Positions 16,803 to 24,734 of a DNA stretch of 44,669 nucleotides are shown one piece after another. Position 1 is the first letter of the stretch; the number at the start of each line of letters is the position of its first letter. The notes under the pieces are model-generated. The model searched no databases and was not told the origin of the DNA. It saw only the letters and a program-made list of their open reading frames with translations. The position numbers and the translations under genes were made by a program. The stretch is from Phycisphaera mikurensis NBRC 102666 (GTDB lineage Bacteria; Planctomycetota; Phycisphaerae; Phycisphaerales; SM1A02), in contig CAMDUB010000016.1 in assembly GCA_945878575.1 (NCBI GenBank), forward strand, positions 1 to 44,669. The letters are read 5' to 3'.

Positions 16803-17651
16803 GTGAAGGTTGTCATTCTCTCCGACTTACACCTTGGCCTCCGGGCCGCGCCGAATCCAGCAGAACTGATCGCTGCGCTTGAAGGCGCGCACGAGGTCAT
16901 CCTGAACGGCGATGCCGCGGAGTCTGCATCCAGCGCATTCGGCGTGCGTGGCGAGGACTTTCTGGCAGAACTGCGCGAACGTCTCGCGCGGGTCAGCAGC
17001 ACCGTGCTTCGGATCGAAGGGAATCATGATCCTGCCACCGGAGAACTTGCTGCATTACGTGCCAACGGCCGCGTACTCATCACCCACGGGCATGCATTTC
17101 ACCCAGCCATCGCGCCGTGGTCCGCTGCCGCTCACCACGTTGCCGCCGAATTTATGCGCGCGCATCACGCAGCTGCAGAATGCGCAGAACCTGAACGCAC
17201 CCTGCTTGCCGCACGCGCCGCCGCCATTGCGGAACGCGGGTTCGACAGTGCCGCGTCACCATTCACAGTGCTACGCCGCATGGCGGCTCGACCCTGGGTG
17301 TTTCCGGTTGTGATCGGATACTGGCGCATGTTTCCGGAACTGTCGGCACGCTTTTTGGAACGCGCCGGCGCAGCCGCACAGGAACGGGCCGAACCCATTC
17401 CGCAAGCAATTGTTGCTGGGCATTCGCATCGAGCCGGTGCATGGCTGGTCCGGGGCAAACTGGTACTGAACACCGGAAGTTTCACGTTTCCAGGACAGCC
17501 TCACGTCGTCACTGTTTCTGATGACAGCATCTCGCTCACGCCACTCACCCGCGTGGCTGGCGAATGGCGTCAGGATGCATCCGCGCGCAGGACCTGGGTG
17601 ATTGACGAAATCGCACGCTCCACCGCGGCGCCATCAATCCCCGTTTCATAG
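16803..17651 (+). CDS. Calcineurin-like metallophosphoesterase (LpxH-like)
   Basis: Phosphoesterase of 282 residues with all five metal-binding motifs: ILSDLHLG at the N-terminus, ILNGDAAE near 35, IEGNHDP near 75, ITHGHAFH near 97 and VAGHSHRAGAW near 205. The layout, with GNHD followed by THGH and an inserted helical part, resembles UDP-2,3-diacylglucosamine pyrophosphatase LpxH and related phosphoesterases, but substrate cannot be fixed from sequence. GTG start at 16803, three bases after the upstream stop. The last 82 bases overlap, antisense, with the end of the HMG-CoA lyase gene. Confidence 0.82.
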   Translation: MKVVILSDLHLGLRAAPNPAELIAALEGAHEVILNGDAAESASSAFGVRGEDFLAELRERLARVSSTVLRIEGNHDPATGELAALRANGRVLITHGHAFHPAIAPWSAAAHHVAAEFMRAHHAAAECAEPERTLLAARAAAIAERGFDSAASPFTVLRRMAARPWVFPVVIGYWRMFPELSARFLERAGAAAQERAEPIPQAIVAGHSHRAGAWLVRGKLVLNTGSFTFPGQPHVVTVSDDSISLTPLTRVAGEWRQDASARRTWVIDEIARSTAAPSIPVS

Positions 17652-18454
17652 CCAGCAGACTCCAACATTCCCAGCAACGCGGCGGTGTCCACATTGCCGC
17701 GCGCGCCGGGCGCGTACGGGCATCCACCAAGACCACCCGCGCTCGCATCAAAGCTGCGGACACCAAGCTGCAGTGCCATGCGCGCATTGTCCAATGCACG
17801 ACCATTGGTGTTGTGCAGATGGAGGGTTGTGCGCGCAGGCGGTAAGACGCTGGCAAGCTCTCCATACAAGCGCGCAATGTCTTCTGGCTCTGCAACGCCG
17901 AGCGTTTCTCCAAGGTCAATCTCATCGGCACCCAGTGCAAGCATCTGCTCAACCACGCGACGCACTGCTGCTGGCGCAACTGCTCCGTCATACGGGCACC
18001 GCACCACGCAACTGACATACGCCCGCACCAGAATTCCTGCTGCCTGCGCTGCTCGCACCACCGGAACAAACCGCGCTATGACTTCGGCAATGGTGCCGCC
18101 AGTATTTGCTGCGCTAAACCCCTCGCTCGCCGCGGCAAAGATTGCCACCTTATCCACACGCGCCGCCAGCGCTGCGTCCATGCCGCGTTCATTGGGAACC
18201 AATGCGCTGTACACGGTGCCAGGGCGACGCTGAATGCGCGCAAAGACGTCCGCCGCGTCTCCCAATTGCGGCACCCACTTTGGGCTCACAAAGCTAGAAA
18301 CTTCGATTTCAGGGAAGCCGGCTGCAGAAAGTAAATCCACGAACGCCACCTTGGCATCGGTAGAAACCAAGCGCTTCTCATTCTGCAATCCATCGCGCGG
18401 ACCCACCTCGGTCAGGCGAATGAACCCGAGCGCATCGGCCGATGCACCAGTCAT
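17570..18454 (-). CDS. Hydroxymethylglutaryl-CoA lyase
   Basis: Cleaves HMG-CoA to acetoacetate and acetyl-CoA, the last step of leucine breakdown. The 294-residue TIM-barrel shows the DRE-TIM opening LTEVGPRDGLQNEKR, the SFVSPKWVPQ segment, ADEIDLGETLGVAEP, the metal ligands in TTLHLHNTNG and the HMG-CoA-lyase Cys loop GGLGGCPYAPGARGNV, which separates it from homocitrate or isopropylmalate synthases. Its ATG overlaps the preceding gene by four bases. The 3' end overlaps the convergent phosphoesterase gene by 82 bases. Confidence 0.93.
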   Translation of the reverse strand: MTGASADALGFIRLTEVGPRDGLQNEKRLVSTDAKVAFVDLLSAAGFPEIEVSSFVSPKWVPQLGDAADVFARIQRRPGTVYSALVPNERGMDAALAARVDKVAIFAAASEGFSAANTGGTIAEVIARFVPVVRAAQAAGILVRAYVSCVVRCPYDGAVAPAAVRRVVEQMLALGADEIDLGETLGVAEPEDIARLYGELASVLPPARTTLHLHNTNGRALDNARMALQLGVRSFDASAGGLGGCPYAPGARGNVDTAALLGMLESAGYETGIDGAAVERAISSITQVLRADAS

Positions 18455-18717
18455 TCGACTTTGCCTCGGCGCTGCTCCGTGGCGGCACGCTGCTGATCGC
18501 GCGATGCACCGTTGCCGCGAGTCACCGCATCGTCGCGCCAGATCCGCACCAAGAACGGAGTGAACACAGCAATCAGCGCCACCGTGAGCACCACTGCACC
18601 CACAAACAACACCACCTCGGGCGAGATGCGCATCCCCACCTCCGAGCGCTGACCGTCTTTGCCGGTCACCGGCGTCGTTTCAATCGGATCACTCTCCTGT
18701 AGATATGCAGCGATCAT
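18451..18717 (-). CDS. Small single-pass membrane protein
   Basis: Protein of 88 residues not recognised as a named family. One hydrophobic helix at about residues 34-57 (VVLFVGAVVLTVALIAVFTP) is flanked by a polar N-terminal part and an Arg/Gln-rich C-terminus, so the basic tail would be cytoplasmic. It is tied by 4-base ATGA overlaps to the gene on each side (18451-18454 and 18714-18717), which strongly supports that it is translated and coupled to the ygfZ-like and HMG-CoA lyase genes. Confidence 0.75.
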   Translation of the reverse strand: MIAAYLQESDPIETTPVTGKDGQRSEVGMRISPEVVLFVGAVVLTVALIAVFTPFLVRIWRDDAVTRGNGASRDQQRAATEQRRGKVE

Positions 18718-19985
18718 GTTGCCTCCGCTCGTTCTGGAAGAAATCGAAGGCCAGCCTGCACCGTCGCAGTGGCTCGCCCGCCTTCAGCAGGCACCAACAA
18801 CACTGCGCCCGGCTCTGTGTGTGCAGTCCGCACCATGGCAAAGGCCACGCTCGCTGCACCCATCATCGGTGCCAGCGTGCTGCTGGTCACCGCCCCCACG
18901 GGGTTGCCAGGCTCACCGTCCGCACCGCGTTCAAAGACTGGCGATCCGGATGTTGGCAACGCATCTTCTGTCATGCGCAGCGCCACGAGCCGCTGCTTTG
19001 GTTTACCCAAACTCTCCATCCGCGCCACCACTTCCTGCCCGGGATAGCACCCCTTCTTGAAGCTGGTTCGCGCGTGCAAGATGCCTGTTTCATGCGGCAA
19101 ATTGTCGGGCCCAAAGTCAACATGATGAAGCGGCGTTCCGGCTTCAATACGGGCAATGTTGTAAGCGTGCCATCCGGCTGGACGCGCGCGGCGGCGGCCA
19201 AGCTCTTGAACATCATGTTGCGCAACAAGCGCGTCCCATGCACGCCCGATCGCCTCGCGTGGCAGGAATATCTCAACACCCGGCGAAGCGCATTGATCGC
19301 GCCGCGCAAGTACCGCAGCAGTGCCGGCCAGCGTGCACGAAACGCAACGCGCATCATGATTCAGCACCTCCAGTGCAGCATCTTCAACGCCGGCATTCGA
19401 AAGTAACGCAGCGCCCTCGGGCCCGTGAACTGCCAGACGCCCCCACAACGCTGACTCATCGGTGATCTGCACATCTTCTGCAAACAAGAACGCATGCAGT
19501 GTGGCAACTGTTCGAGCAGCATCATGAATATCAACATCAACCAGTGTCAACGGTGGCGTGCCGTCAATATCGGGCACGTGCACAAAGAGCAGATCAGCCT
19601 CAATGCGACCCTTTCTATTCAGCCAGAAACCCGCGCGCACATCGCCACCGGCCATGTCCTTGAGTTCCTGCGTCACCATTCGATTGAGAAAGTCCACTCG
19701 ATCCGCGCCGCGCACAGCAATGGTGCCGCGATGCGCCATATCCAGCACCGCCGCGCCGCGCCGGAATGCGGCGTACTCAAGTTCAAGTAGTCCGTACCCG
19801 GCAACAATCTCTGGAGCCTCAACTGATGTCGACGCGGTGGGCGCAATTGGCGCAGTCGTTGCCGCCTGCTCCGCGGCGCCCACGCCGTAAGGCATCCATT
19901 CAACCTCCACGGGCACGCCGCCCAAGCGGACGCTTTCAACGCGTGCGTAGCGCTCATGCTCTTGTTGGAGTGGATTGACAGGCAT
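18714..19985 (-). CDS. ygfZ: YgfZ/GcvT-type folate-binding protein
   Basis: Folate-dependent protein that helps maintain certain Fe-S enzymes (in E. coli YgfZ is needed for full MiaB activity). Diagnostic is the motif KGCYPGQEVVARMESLGK near residue 315, with the essential Cys, plus the GcvT-like core (LEYAAFRRGAAVLDMAHRG, DRVDFLNRMVTQELK, GRIEADLLF). At 423 residues it is longer than E. coli YgfZ (326). It starts a three-gene operon with 4-base overlaps. The presence of miaB in the window (24735-26354) is consistent with the known functional link but the genes are not adjacent. Confidence 0.88.
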   Translation of the reverse strand: MPVNPLQQEHERYARVESVRLGGVPVEVEWMPYGVGAAEQAATTAPIAPTASTSVEAPEIVAGYGLLELEYAAFRRGAAVLDMAHRGTIAVRGADRVDFLNRMVTQELKDMAGGDVRAGFWLNRKGRIEADLLFVHVPDIDGTPPLTLVDVDIHDAARTVATLHAFLFAEDVQITDESALWGRLAVHGPEGAALLSNAGVEDAALEVLNHDARCVSCTLAGTAAVLARRDQCASPGVEIFLPREAIGRAWDALVAQHDVQELGRRRARPAGWHAYNIARIEAGTPLHHVDFGPDNLPHETGILHARTSFKKGCYPGQEVVARMESLGKPKQRLVALRMTEDALPTSGSPVFERGADGEPGNPVGAVTSSTLAPMMGAASVAFAMVRTAHTEPGAVLLVPAEGGRATATVQAGLRFLPERAEAT

Positions 19986-20004
19986 CCCGGAAGCATAGTT
20001 CGCC

Positions 20005-20010
20005 TACTAT
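20005..20010 (+). promoter_or_regulatory. Candidate -10 element of the M42 peptidase gene
   Basis: TACTAT in CGCCTACTATTT lies 55 bases before ATG 20066 in the divergent gap to the ygfZ-like gene. The -35 region is poor. Confidence 0.3.
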
Positions 20011-20065
20011 TTCCGTCCCGCCCACCAGAACGAACACCGCTCAGTGATCGAAAGACCCCAACACC

Positions 20066-21148
20066 ATGACTCTTGATATTGAACTCTTCCGTCGTCTCTG
20101 CGAAACCCCCGGCATTCCTGGTCGCGAAGAGCGCGTCCGTGCGGTAATCGAGAAGACCGTACTCGGCAAAGCAGGCGGTGGACTGTTTGACACGTCCCAT
20201 GTCGATGCCATGGGCTCGCTGATCTGCACCCGCAATGCCACCAAGGGCGGCGGCAGTCGCGGCGCAAAGCCAACCACCGTGTTGCTAGCCGCACACATGG
20301 ATGAGATCGGCTTCTACGTTCGACACGTTGATGACAACGGATTCATCTGGCTGAACGCCGCTGGTGGCTTTGACACCCGCAATCTCTTTGCCAGCCGCGT
20401 GACCGTGGTCACTGACGGTGGCGACATTCACGGCGTGATGAATCCCGGCGGCAAGCCGATCCATATTTCCAACGATGCCGAACGCACCAAAGTGCCTGGC
20501 GTTGAAGAGTTCTTCGTTGACCTTGGTATGACTGCAGCGGACGTCAAGAAGCGCGTGAAGGTGGGCGACTATGTGGTGCTCAACCAACCGTTCATGGAAA
20601 CGCCGCTCAAGATCGTCAGCAAGGCGCTCGATAATCGCATGGCTTGCTTTGTTGCCATTGAAGCGCTCCGACACATGCAACGCAAAAACGTCAAGCATGC
20701 GGCGAACATTGTGGTTGCATTCTGCACACAAGAAGAAGTTGGCCTGCGCGGCGCCACCACTGCTGCAAATCAGGTGGGCGCAGATATCGGCGTCGGTCTG
20801 GATGTCAATCTCGCCTGCGATACGCCCGGCGTTCCAGATTCACAACGCGTCACCAAGCACGGCGATGGCGCGGCAGTGATGATTCAAGACAGCAGCATGA
20901 TCAGCGATTACACGCTGGTGCAAGAGATTTGCGCCGTTGCCAAGAAGCACCGCATTCCGCACCAACGCGCCATCCTGCCGCGCGGTGGTCAAGACGGTGC
21001 GGCCATTCAACGCTCTGGTCGCGGCGCACGTTGCGTAGCACTCGGCGCCGGTACGCGCTACATCCACACCAGTACGGAAATGCTGGACAAGGCCGACCTT
21101 GAAGCCGTGATCGACCTGCTCGCTGCTTGGCTTCCAACCATTGCTTGA
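20066..21148 (+). CDS. M42-family metallo-aminopeptidase
   Basis: Cytoplasmic dinuclear-zinc aminopeptidase of 360 residues, usually a dodecameric tetrahedral complex that trims peptides. Metal and catalytic landmarks are in order: AAHMDEIGFYV (His ligand), KALDNRMACFVAIEAL (Asp ligand), FCTQEEVGLRGATTAA (catalytic Glu and ligand), GLDVNLACDTPG (Asp ligand) and GTRYIHTSTEM (His ligand). The start is ATG 20066. It stands alone between divergent and convergent neighbours. Confidence 0.93.
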   Translation: MTLDIELFRRLCETPGIPGREERVRAVIEKTVLGKAGGGLFDTSHVDAMGSLICTRNATKGGGSRGAKPTTVLLAAHMDEIGFYVRHVDDNGFIWLNAAGGFDTRNLFASRVTVVTDGGDIHGVMNPGGKPIHISNDAERTKVPGVEEFFVDLGMTAADVKKRVKVGDYVVLNQPFMETPLKIVSKALDNRMACFVAIEALRHMQRKNVKHAANIVVAFCTQEEVGLRGATTAANQVGADIGVGLDVNLACDTPGVPDSQRVTKHGDGAAVMIQDSSMISDYTLVQEICAVAKKHRIPHQRAILPRGGQDGAAIQRSGRGARCVALGAGTRYIHTSTEMLDKADLEAVIDLLAAWLPTIA

Positions 21149-21170
21149 GTGGCTGCGCGCCGCCTAACTC

Positions 21171-22301
21171 TCAGTGACTCATGCGTCCCTGAACGCCGAG
21201 CACCGTGCGCGCGATCGCCTCGGCTGCATCCAGTTGTGGTCGTGCCCGCAGCGCGGACTCCATCTCGTCGCGCAGGCGACCGTCCGCCATCAGCGTGGCG
21301 AGCGGCTCGCCGATCGATTGCATATTGGCCGCCACATCAAGACGGTCATAGGCCAACACCGCGGCGCCCGCGCGCACCAGCGGCTTCGCGTTCGCTTCCT
21401 GATGAAGGTCGCGGTGATACGGATACGGAACGAACACGGTGGGAACATGGTTCGCCTCCGCTTCTGCCACGCTGTTGGCACCCGCGCGGCTCAATGCCAA
21501 TTCCGCAGCGCCCCACGCCAGACCCATGTCATTGAGGAACGGAAGCACCAACGCCTTCACGCCCGCGCGCGCATAGGCGGCATCCAATTCCGCGGCCGAC
21601 GGGGATCCCTTGGAACCTGCCAAGTGCAGCACCTGCCAGTGTGCCAGCAATTCCCGATGCTGCAACGCAAACGCCACCATGAATGAATTCAGACTGGAAG
21701 CGCCCTGCGAAGCACCGGTGACAAACAAACACGGCCGCACCGGATCGAGCCCCAACTGCCCCCGGCATTCCGCACGCCCAGCAGGTGCAATGGCTGATCG
21801 CCGCAGCGGCATCCCAACGATGGCCTCGGCAAACTTTGGCATATCCGGCGTCTCGCACGCGCTCACCACGCGCTGCGCACGACGCGCGACGACGCGGTTT
21901 GCTCGTCCCGGCGTGGCATCCAGATTCACAAGCGTGATGGGAATCCGCAGCGAACGCGCCGCTGCCGTCACCGGCGCGGTCACAAATCCCCCCAGACTGA
22001 CCACGTGTTCCACTCCCTCCTCACGCAAGATGCGCTTGGCGGCGGAAAGCCCTTGTAGGTAGGCACGCGCAAACCGCCACAACCCACGGGGATTCAACGC
22101 CAAACCCTCCGCTGGAACTGGGCGAAAATCCACCCCCGCGTCACCAAGCATGTGCGCGTCAATGGCGCGCGTGGAGCACAGAAAGAGTGGGCGCACGCCG
22201 GGCGCCACATCACGCATACGTTCGGCAATGGCCAAGCCTGGACTGAGATGCCCGCCAGAACCTCCGCCCGCAAAGACCACGGTCCGCCGCGTGCTGGTCA
22301 C
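21171..22301 (-). CDS. murG: UDP-GlcNAc--undecaprenyl-pyrophosphoryl-MurNAc-pentapeptide transferase
   Basis: GT-B glycosyltransferase of 376 residues that makes lipid II on the inner face of the cytoplasmic membrane. The N-terminal lipid-I loop VVFAGGGSGGHLSPGLAIAE is exact for MurG, with a second glycine loop ASQGASSLNSFM near 200 and the UDP-GlcNAc site SRAGANSVAEAEANHVPTVF near 280. Its start overlaps the end of ftsW by four bases (22298-22301), so the two are coupled, as in dcw clusters, although the other dcw genes are elsewhere. Confidence 0.96.
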   Translation of the reverse strand: MTSTRRTVVFAGGGSGGHLSPGLAIAERMRDVAPGVRPLFLCSTRAIDAHMLGDAGVDFRPVPAEGLALNPRGLWRFARAYLQGLSAAKRILREEGVEHVVSLGGFVTAPVTAAARSLRIPITLVNLDATPGRANRVVARRAQRVVSACETPDMPKFAEAIVGMPLRRSAIAPAGRAECRGQLGLDPVRPCLFVTGASQGASSLNSFMVAFALQHRELLAHWQVLHLAGSKGSPSAAELDAAYARAGVKALVLPFLNDMGLAWGAAELALSRAGANSVAEAEANHVPTVFVPYPYHRDLHQEANAKPLVRAGAAVLAYDRLDVAANMQSIGEPLATLMADGRLRDEMESALRARPQLDAAEAIARTVLGVQGRMSH

Positions 22302-23629
22302 GCCATCCCCGCGGCATTCGCTTTCGTCATCGCGCCAGCGCGTTCGGTAAACGGAGCCGCTTCACCTTCACCAGGTACCGGTACGCCCAACTCACGGCGG
22401 CGGCGATCAGCGGCGCGCTCCATCGCCACTAAGAGCCCCAACGACAGGCAGGTGAGAATCCACCCCGTGCCACCGCGCGACATCAGCGGAAGCGCGATCC
22501 CCTTGGTTGGAGCCAAACCCGTCACCACGCATACATTGATCAGCGCCTGCAGCCCAACGGTCAGAACAATTCCAAAGCCAAGCAGCTGCGAGAAGTTTGA
22601 GAGGAGCGGCGTCTCAACCGCAGAGGCAGCGGCGCTGGGAGCGGCAGCGGAGCCAGTATTCGCCGAACCCCCCGCGTCGCCCGACCGCATCACGCCGCGC
22701 GCGGTCGCAGTCACAATCGCCACGCCGCAGGCAATCAGTAGGAGATACAACGCAATCACCACCACCGAACCCGTCAGGCCCAATTCCTCGGCCACGATCG
22801 AATAGATGAAGTCGGTGGTGGCCTCCGGGAGATAGCCAAACTTGAGTTCACTGTTGCCCAGTCCCCGCCCGGCTAGGCCGCCGCCGGAAATGGCTTCCAT
22901 GGACTGAATGATGTGATAGCCGATGCCCTGCGGATCTTTGTAGGGATTGAGAAAGGCTGCAATCCGGTTGACGCGGTACGGGCTTGTGACGATGAGCGCC
23001 ACAAATGCCAACAACCCCACCGGGGCCAGTGCCGCCACAAATGCCCACCGAGTGCCGGCCGCCAAGAGCAGCGCCACGGAGACCACTTCAATCAGGACGG
23101 CAGTGCCCAAATCCTCCAGCGCAATCAGACCGCAAAGAACACTGACAGCGCCGAGCGGTATCGCAAAGCCCCACTTGAAACTCCGTAGGCGCGCGCGCTG
23201 CCGCACGGCGTACCAAGCCACAATGATGGGCACGCCCCACTTGGCGATCTCACTCGGCTGCAGGCCGATGGGACCAATACTGATCCACCGCCGGGCACCG
23301 TTCACTTCGCGGCCAATTCCCGGAACGTGCACCAAGGCGAGGCTGATGAAGATGGCTGCCGCCACCCAGGTGACGGGTGTGGTCCACCAGCGAGCACCGG
23401 TGGCACCGAGCCGATCCACGGGTACCAACGACCCAACGATGAGCGCCACGAACGCCCCCACTGCGAACCAGGTGTGCTTGCCAAGGAATATGCCGTCAGT
23501 GGTGGTGGGATGCGCCCCCGACAAACTCAGGCTGGCTGAATTGACCATGACCGTAGCCACAATCAGGAGACCGAGGACGGCGAGAATGAGTCCGTGGCTA
23601 GAGCGCAACATATGCACAACATCGGCCAT
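22298..23629 (-). CDS. ftsW: FtsW/RodA-family SEDS peptidoglycan polymerase
   Basis: Polytopic membrane protein of 443 residues with about ten helices. SEDS signatures are GREVNGARRWISIGPIGLQP followed by SEIAK, NPYKDPQGIGYHIIQSMEA, GNSELKFGYLPEATTDFIYS and the end loop LPLMSRGGTGWI. SEDS proteins polymerise lipid II glycan strands; coupling to murG favours the divisome form FtsW over RodA. A low-complexity Ser/Ala/Gly loop (about residues 313-340) is inserted between helices. No promoter is obvious in the short gap to the terminator upstream. Confidence 0.93.
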   Translation of the reverse strand: MADVVHMLRSSHGLILAVLGLLIVATVMVNSASLSLSGAHPTTTDGIFLGKHTWFAVGAFVALIVGSLVPVDRLGATGARWWTTPVTWVAAAIFISLALVHVPGIGREVNGARRWISIGPIGLQPSEIAKWGVPIIVAWYAVRQRARLRSFKWGFAIPLGAVSVLCGLIALEDLGTAVLIEVVSVALLLAAGTRWAFVAALAPVGLLAFVALIVTSPYRVNRIAAFLNPYKDPQGIGYHIIQSMEAISGGGLAGRGLGNSELKFGYLPEATTDFIYSIVAEELGLTGSVVVIALYLLLIACGVAIVTATARGVMRSGDAGGSANTGSAAAPSAAASAVETPLLSNFSQLLGFGIVLTVGLQALINVCVVTGLAPTKGIALPLMSRGGTGWILTCLSLGLLVAMERAADRRRRELGVPVPGEGEAAPFTERAGAMTKANAAGMA

Positions 23630-23653
23630 TCGCCCCGCCCCGGATGCAAAAAG

Positions 23654-23683
23654 AACGTCGCCGTCCTTTCGGACGGCGACGTT
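23654..23683 (-). terminator. Intrinsic terminator of the minus-strand sorting-tail protein gene
   Basis: Perfect 13-bp stem (23654-23666 with 23671-23683) with a 4-base loop. On the minus strand it is followed by CTTTTT (positions 23653-23648), so it ends the transcript of the gene at 23736-24455 just before ftsW. Confidence 0.85.
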
Positions 23684-23735
23684 TCGTTACCCGTATTGGG
23701 AGCCCCTTCCAGGGCTGTGAATCAGATCACTTGCA

Positions 23736-24455
23736 TCAGGCGCGACGGCGACGCGAAGCGAAGCCAGCGAGTCCGAGCAGAGCGAGCGCACCAGGAGCTG
23801 GGATCGCGTTGAACGAGCCCGAACTCTGGGACTGTGAAACTGCGCCCGAAACGCCATCCTTGATGGAAGTGAAGGCACTGAAGTTGATGACGGCGTTGTT
23901 GCCGGCAACAACGAAGTGAGCAACCCAGATGCCGCGGGTGGCAGCAGCGCCGCCGGAGAGGTCCTGACGACCAATCATGCCCAGAAGGCTCTCGGTGACG
24001 TTGTCAACCGAGGTTGGGTCGCCGGTGTACCAACCAGCAAGGTTTGGAATGGTGGTGGCAAGCGCTGAACCTGGGGTTGCATTCCAGCTGGTGCCGGTGA
24101 AGTTCGGGTCGCCGTTGGTGTTCGCTGAGGCGTAGTACTCGCCACCGTACTGACCACCTGAGAAGGTGCCAGCGGTCATGAAGCTGTCATCCAAGGTGTT
24201 GCGGGTGGAGGTGAAACCGTTCGCGTCGGGCTTCCAGCTCTTGGTGGCCAAGCCAGCCTTCTGGACGAACACGGTGTCGCTGACGGTGTTGTAGACGTTG
24301 AGGAACTTGTCGCTCGCGTTCGAGACGCCTGCGAAGACGTCGACGACGGTGTTGCCACCGACGTTACGAACTGAACCAACGAAGCCGAGGAAACCTGCAT
24401 CAGCGGATGCAACGATCGCGGAAGCCGCGGTAGCAACAAAGAGAACAGTCTTCAT
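23736..24455 (-). CDS. Secreted sorting-tail protein, array family copy 1 (short type)
   Basis: Protein of 239 residues, ATG 24455 (the frame is open further upstream but the signal peptide begins here). Signal peptide at about 1-20 (MKTVLFVATAASAIVASADA), then the family body: GFLGFVGSVRNVGGNTVVDV, NASDKFLNVYNTV, QKAGLATKSWKPDANGF, DPNFTGTSWNATP, GWYTGDPTSVDN, IKDGVSG. The tail IPAPGALALLGLAGFASRRR is a PEP-CTERM-like sorting signal: Pro motif, hydrophobic helix, Arg cluster. It has the short centre (QDLSGGAAATRGIWVAHFVV) shared with the copy at 27677, although it is on the opposite strand and 3.2 kb away with miaB between. Function of the body is unknown; probably an envelope or extracellular structural protein. 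Confidence 0.88.
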   Translation of the reverse strand: MKTVLFVATAASAIVASADAGFLGFVGSVRNVGGNTVVDVFAGVSNASDKFLNVYNTVSDTVFVQKAGLATKSWKPDANGFTSTRNTLDDSFMTAGTFSGGQYGGEYYASANTNGDPNFTGTSWNATPGSALATTIPNLAGWYTGDPTSVDNVTESLLGMIGRQDLSGGAAATRGIWVAHFVVAGNNAVINFSAFTSIKDGVSGAVSQSQSSGSFNAIPAPGALALLGLAGFASRRRRA

Positions 24456-24734
24456 GGGGAAACCTTTATATGGCTGACAAAAGGGGGAAGGGGGAAATTG
24501 GTGCGCGAGGAGGGGAAACAACCCACGCACTGGGGAACGATTTGAGGTGCCTGGAGTCAGCCATGGCGCCAGGAACCTCACAGGAGACGATGCCACCGAT
24601 GAGGTGAGGCGCAAGTAAGTGTCTCACCAATTTTGTCGAATCTTTGAGATTTGCTTAAAAAGCCCTGAAAAAACAGAGTTTTTCGCATTGTAAGGATTGC
24701 ACAAGTATTGAACGGAAGCCTGAAAATACGATTG

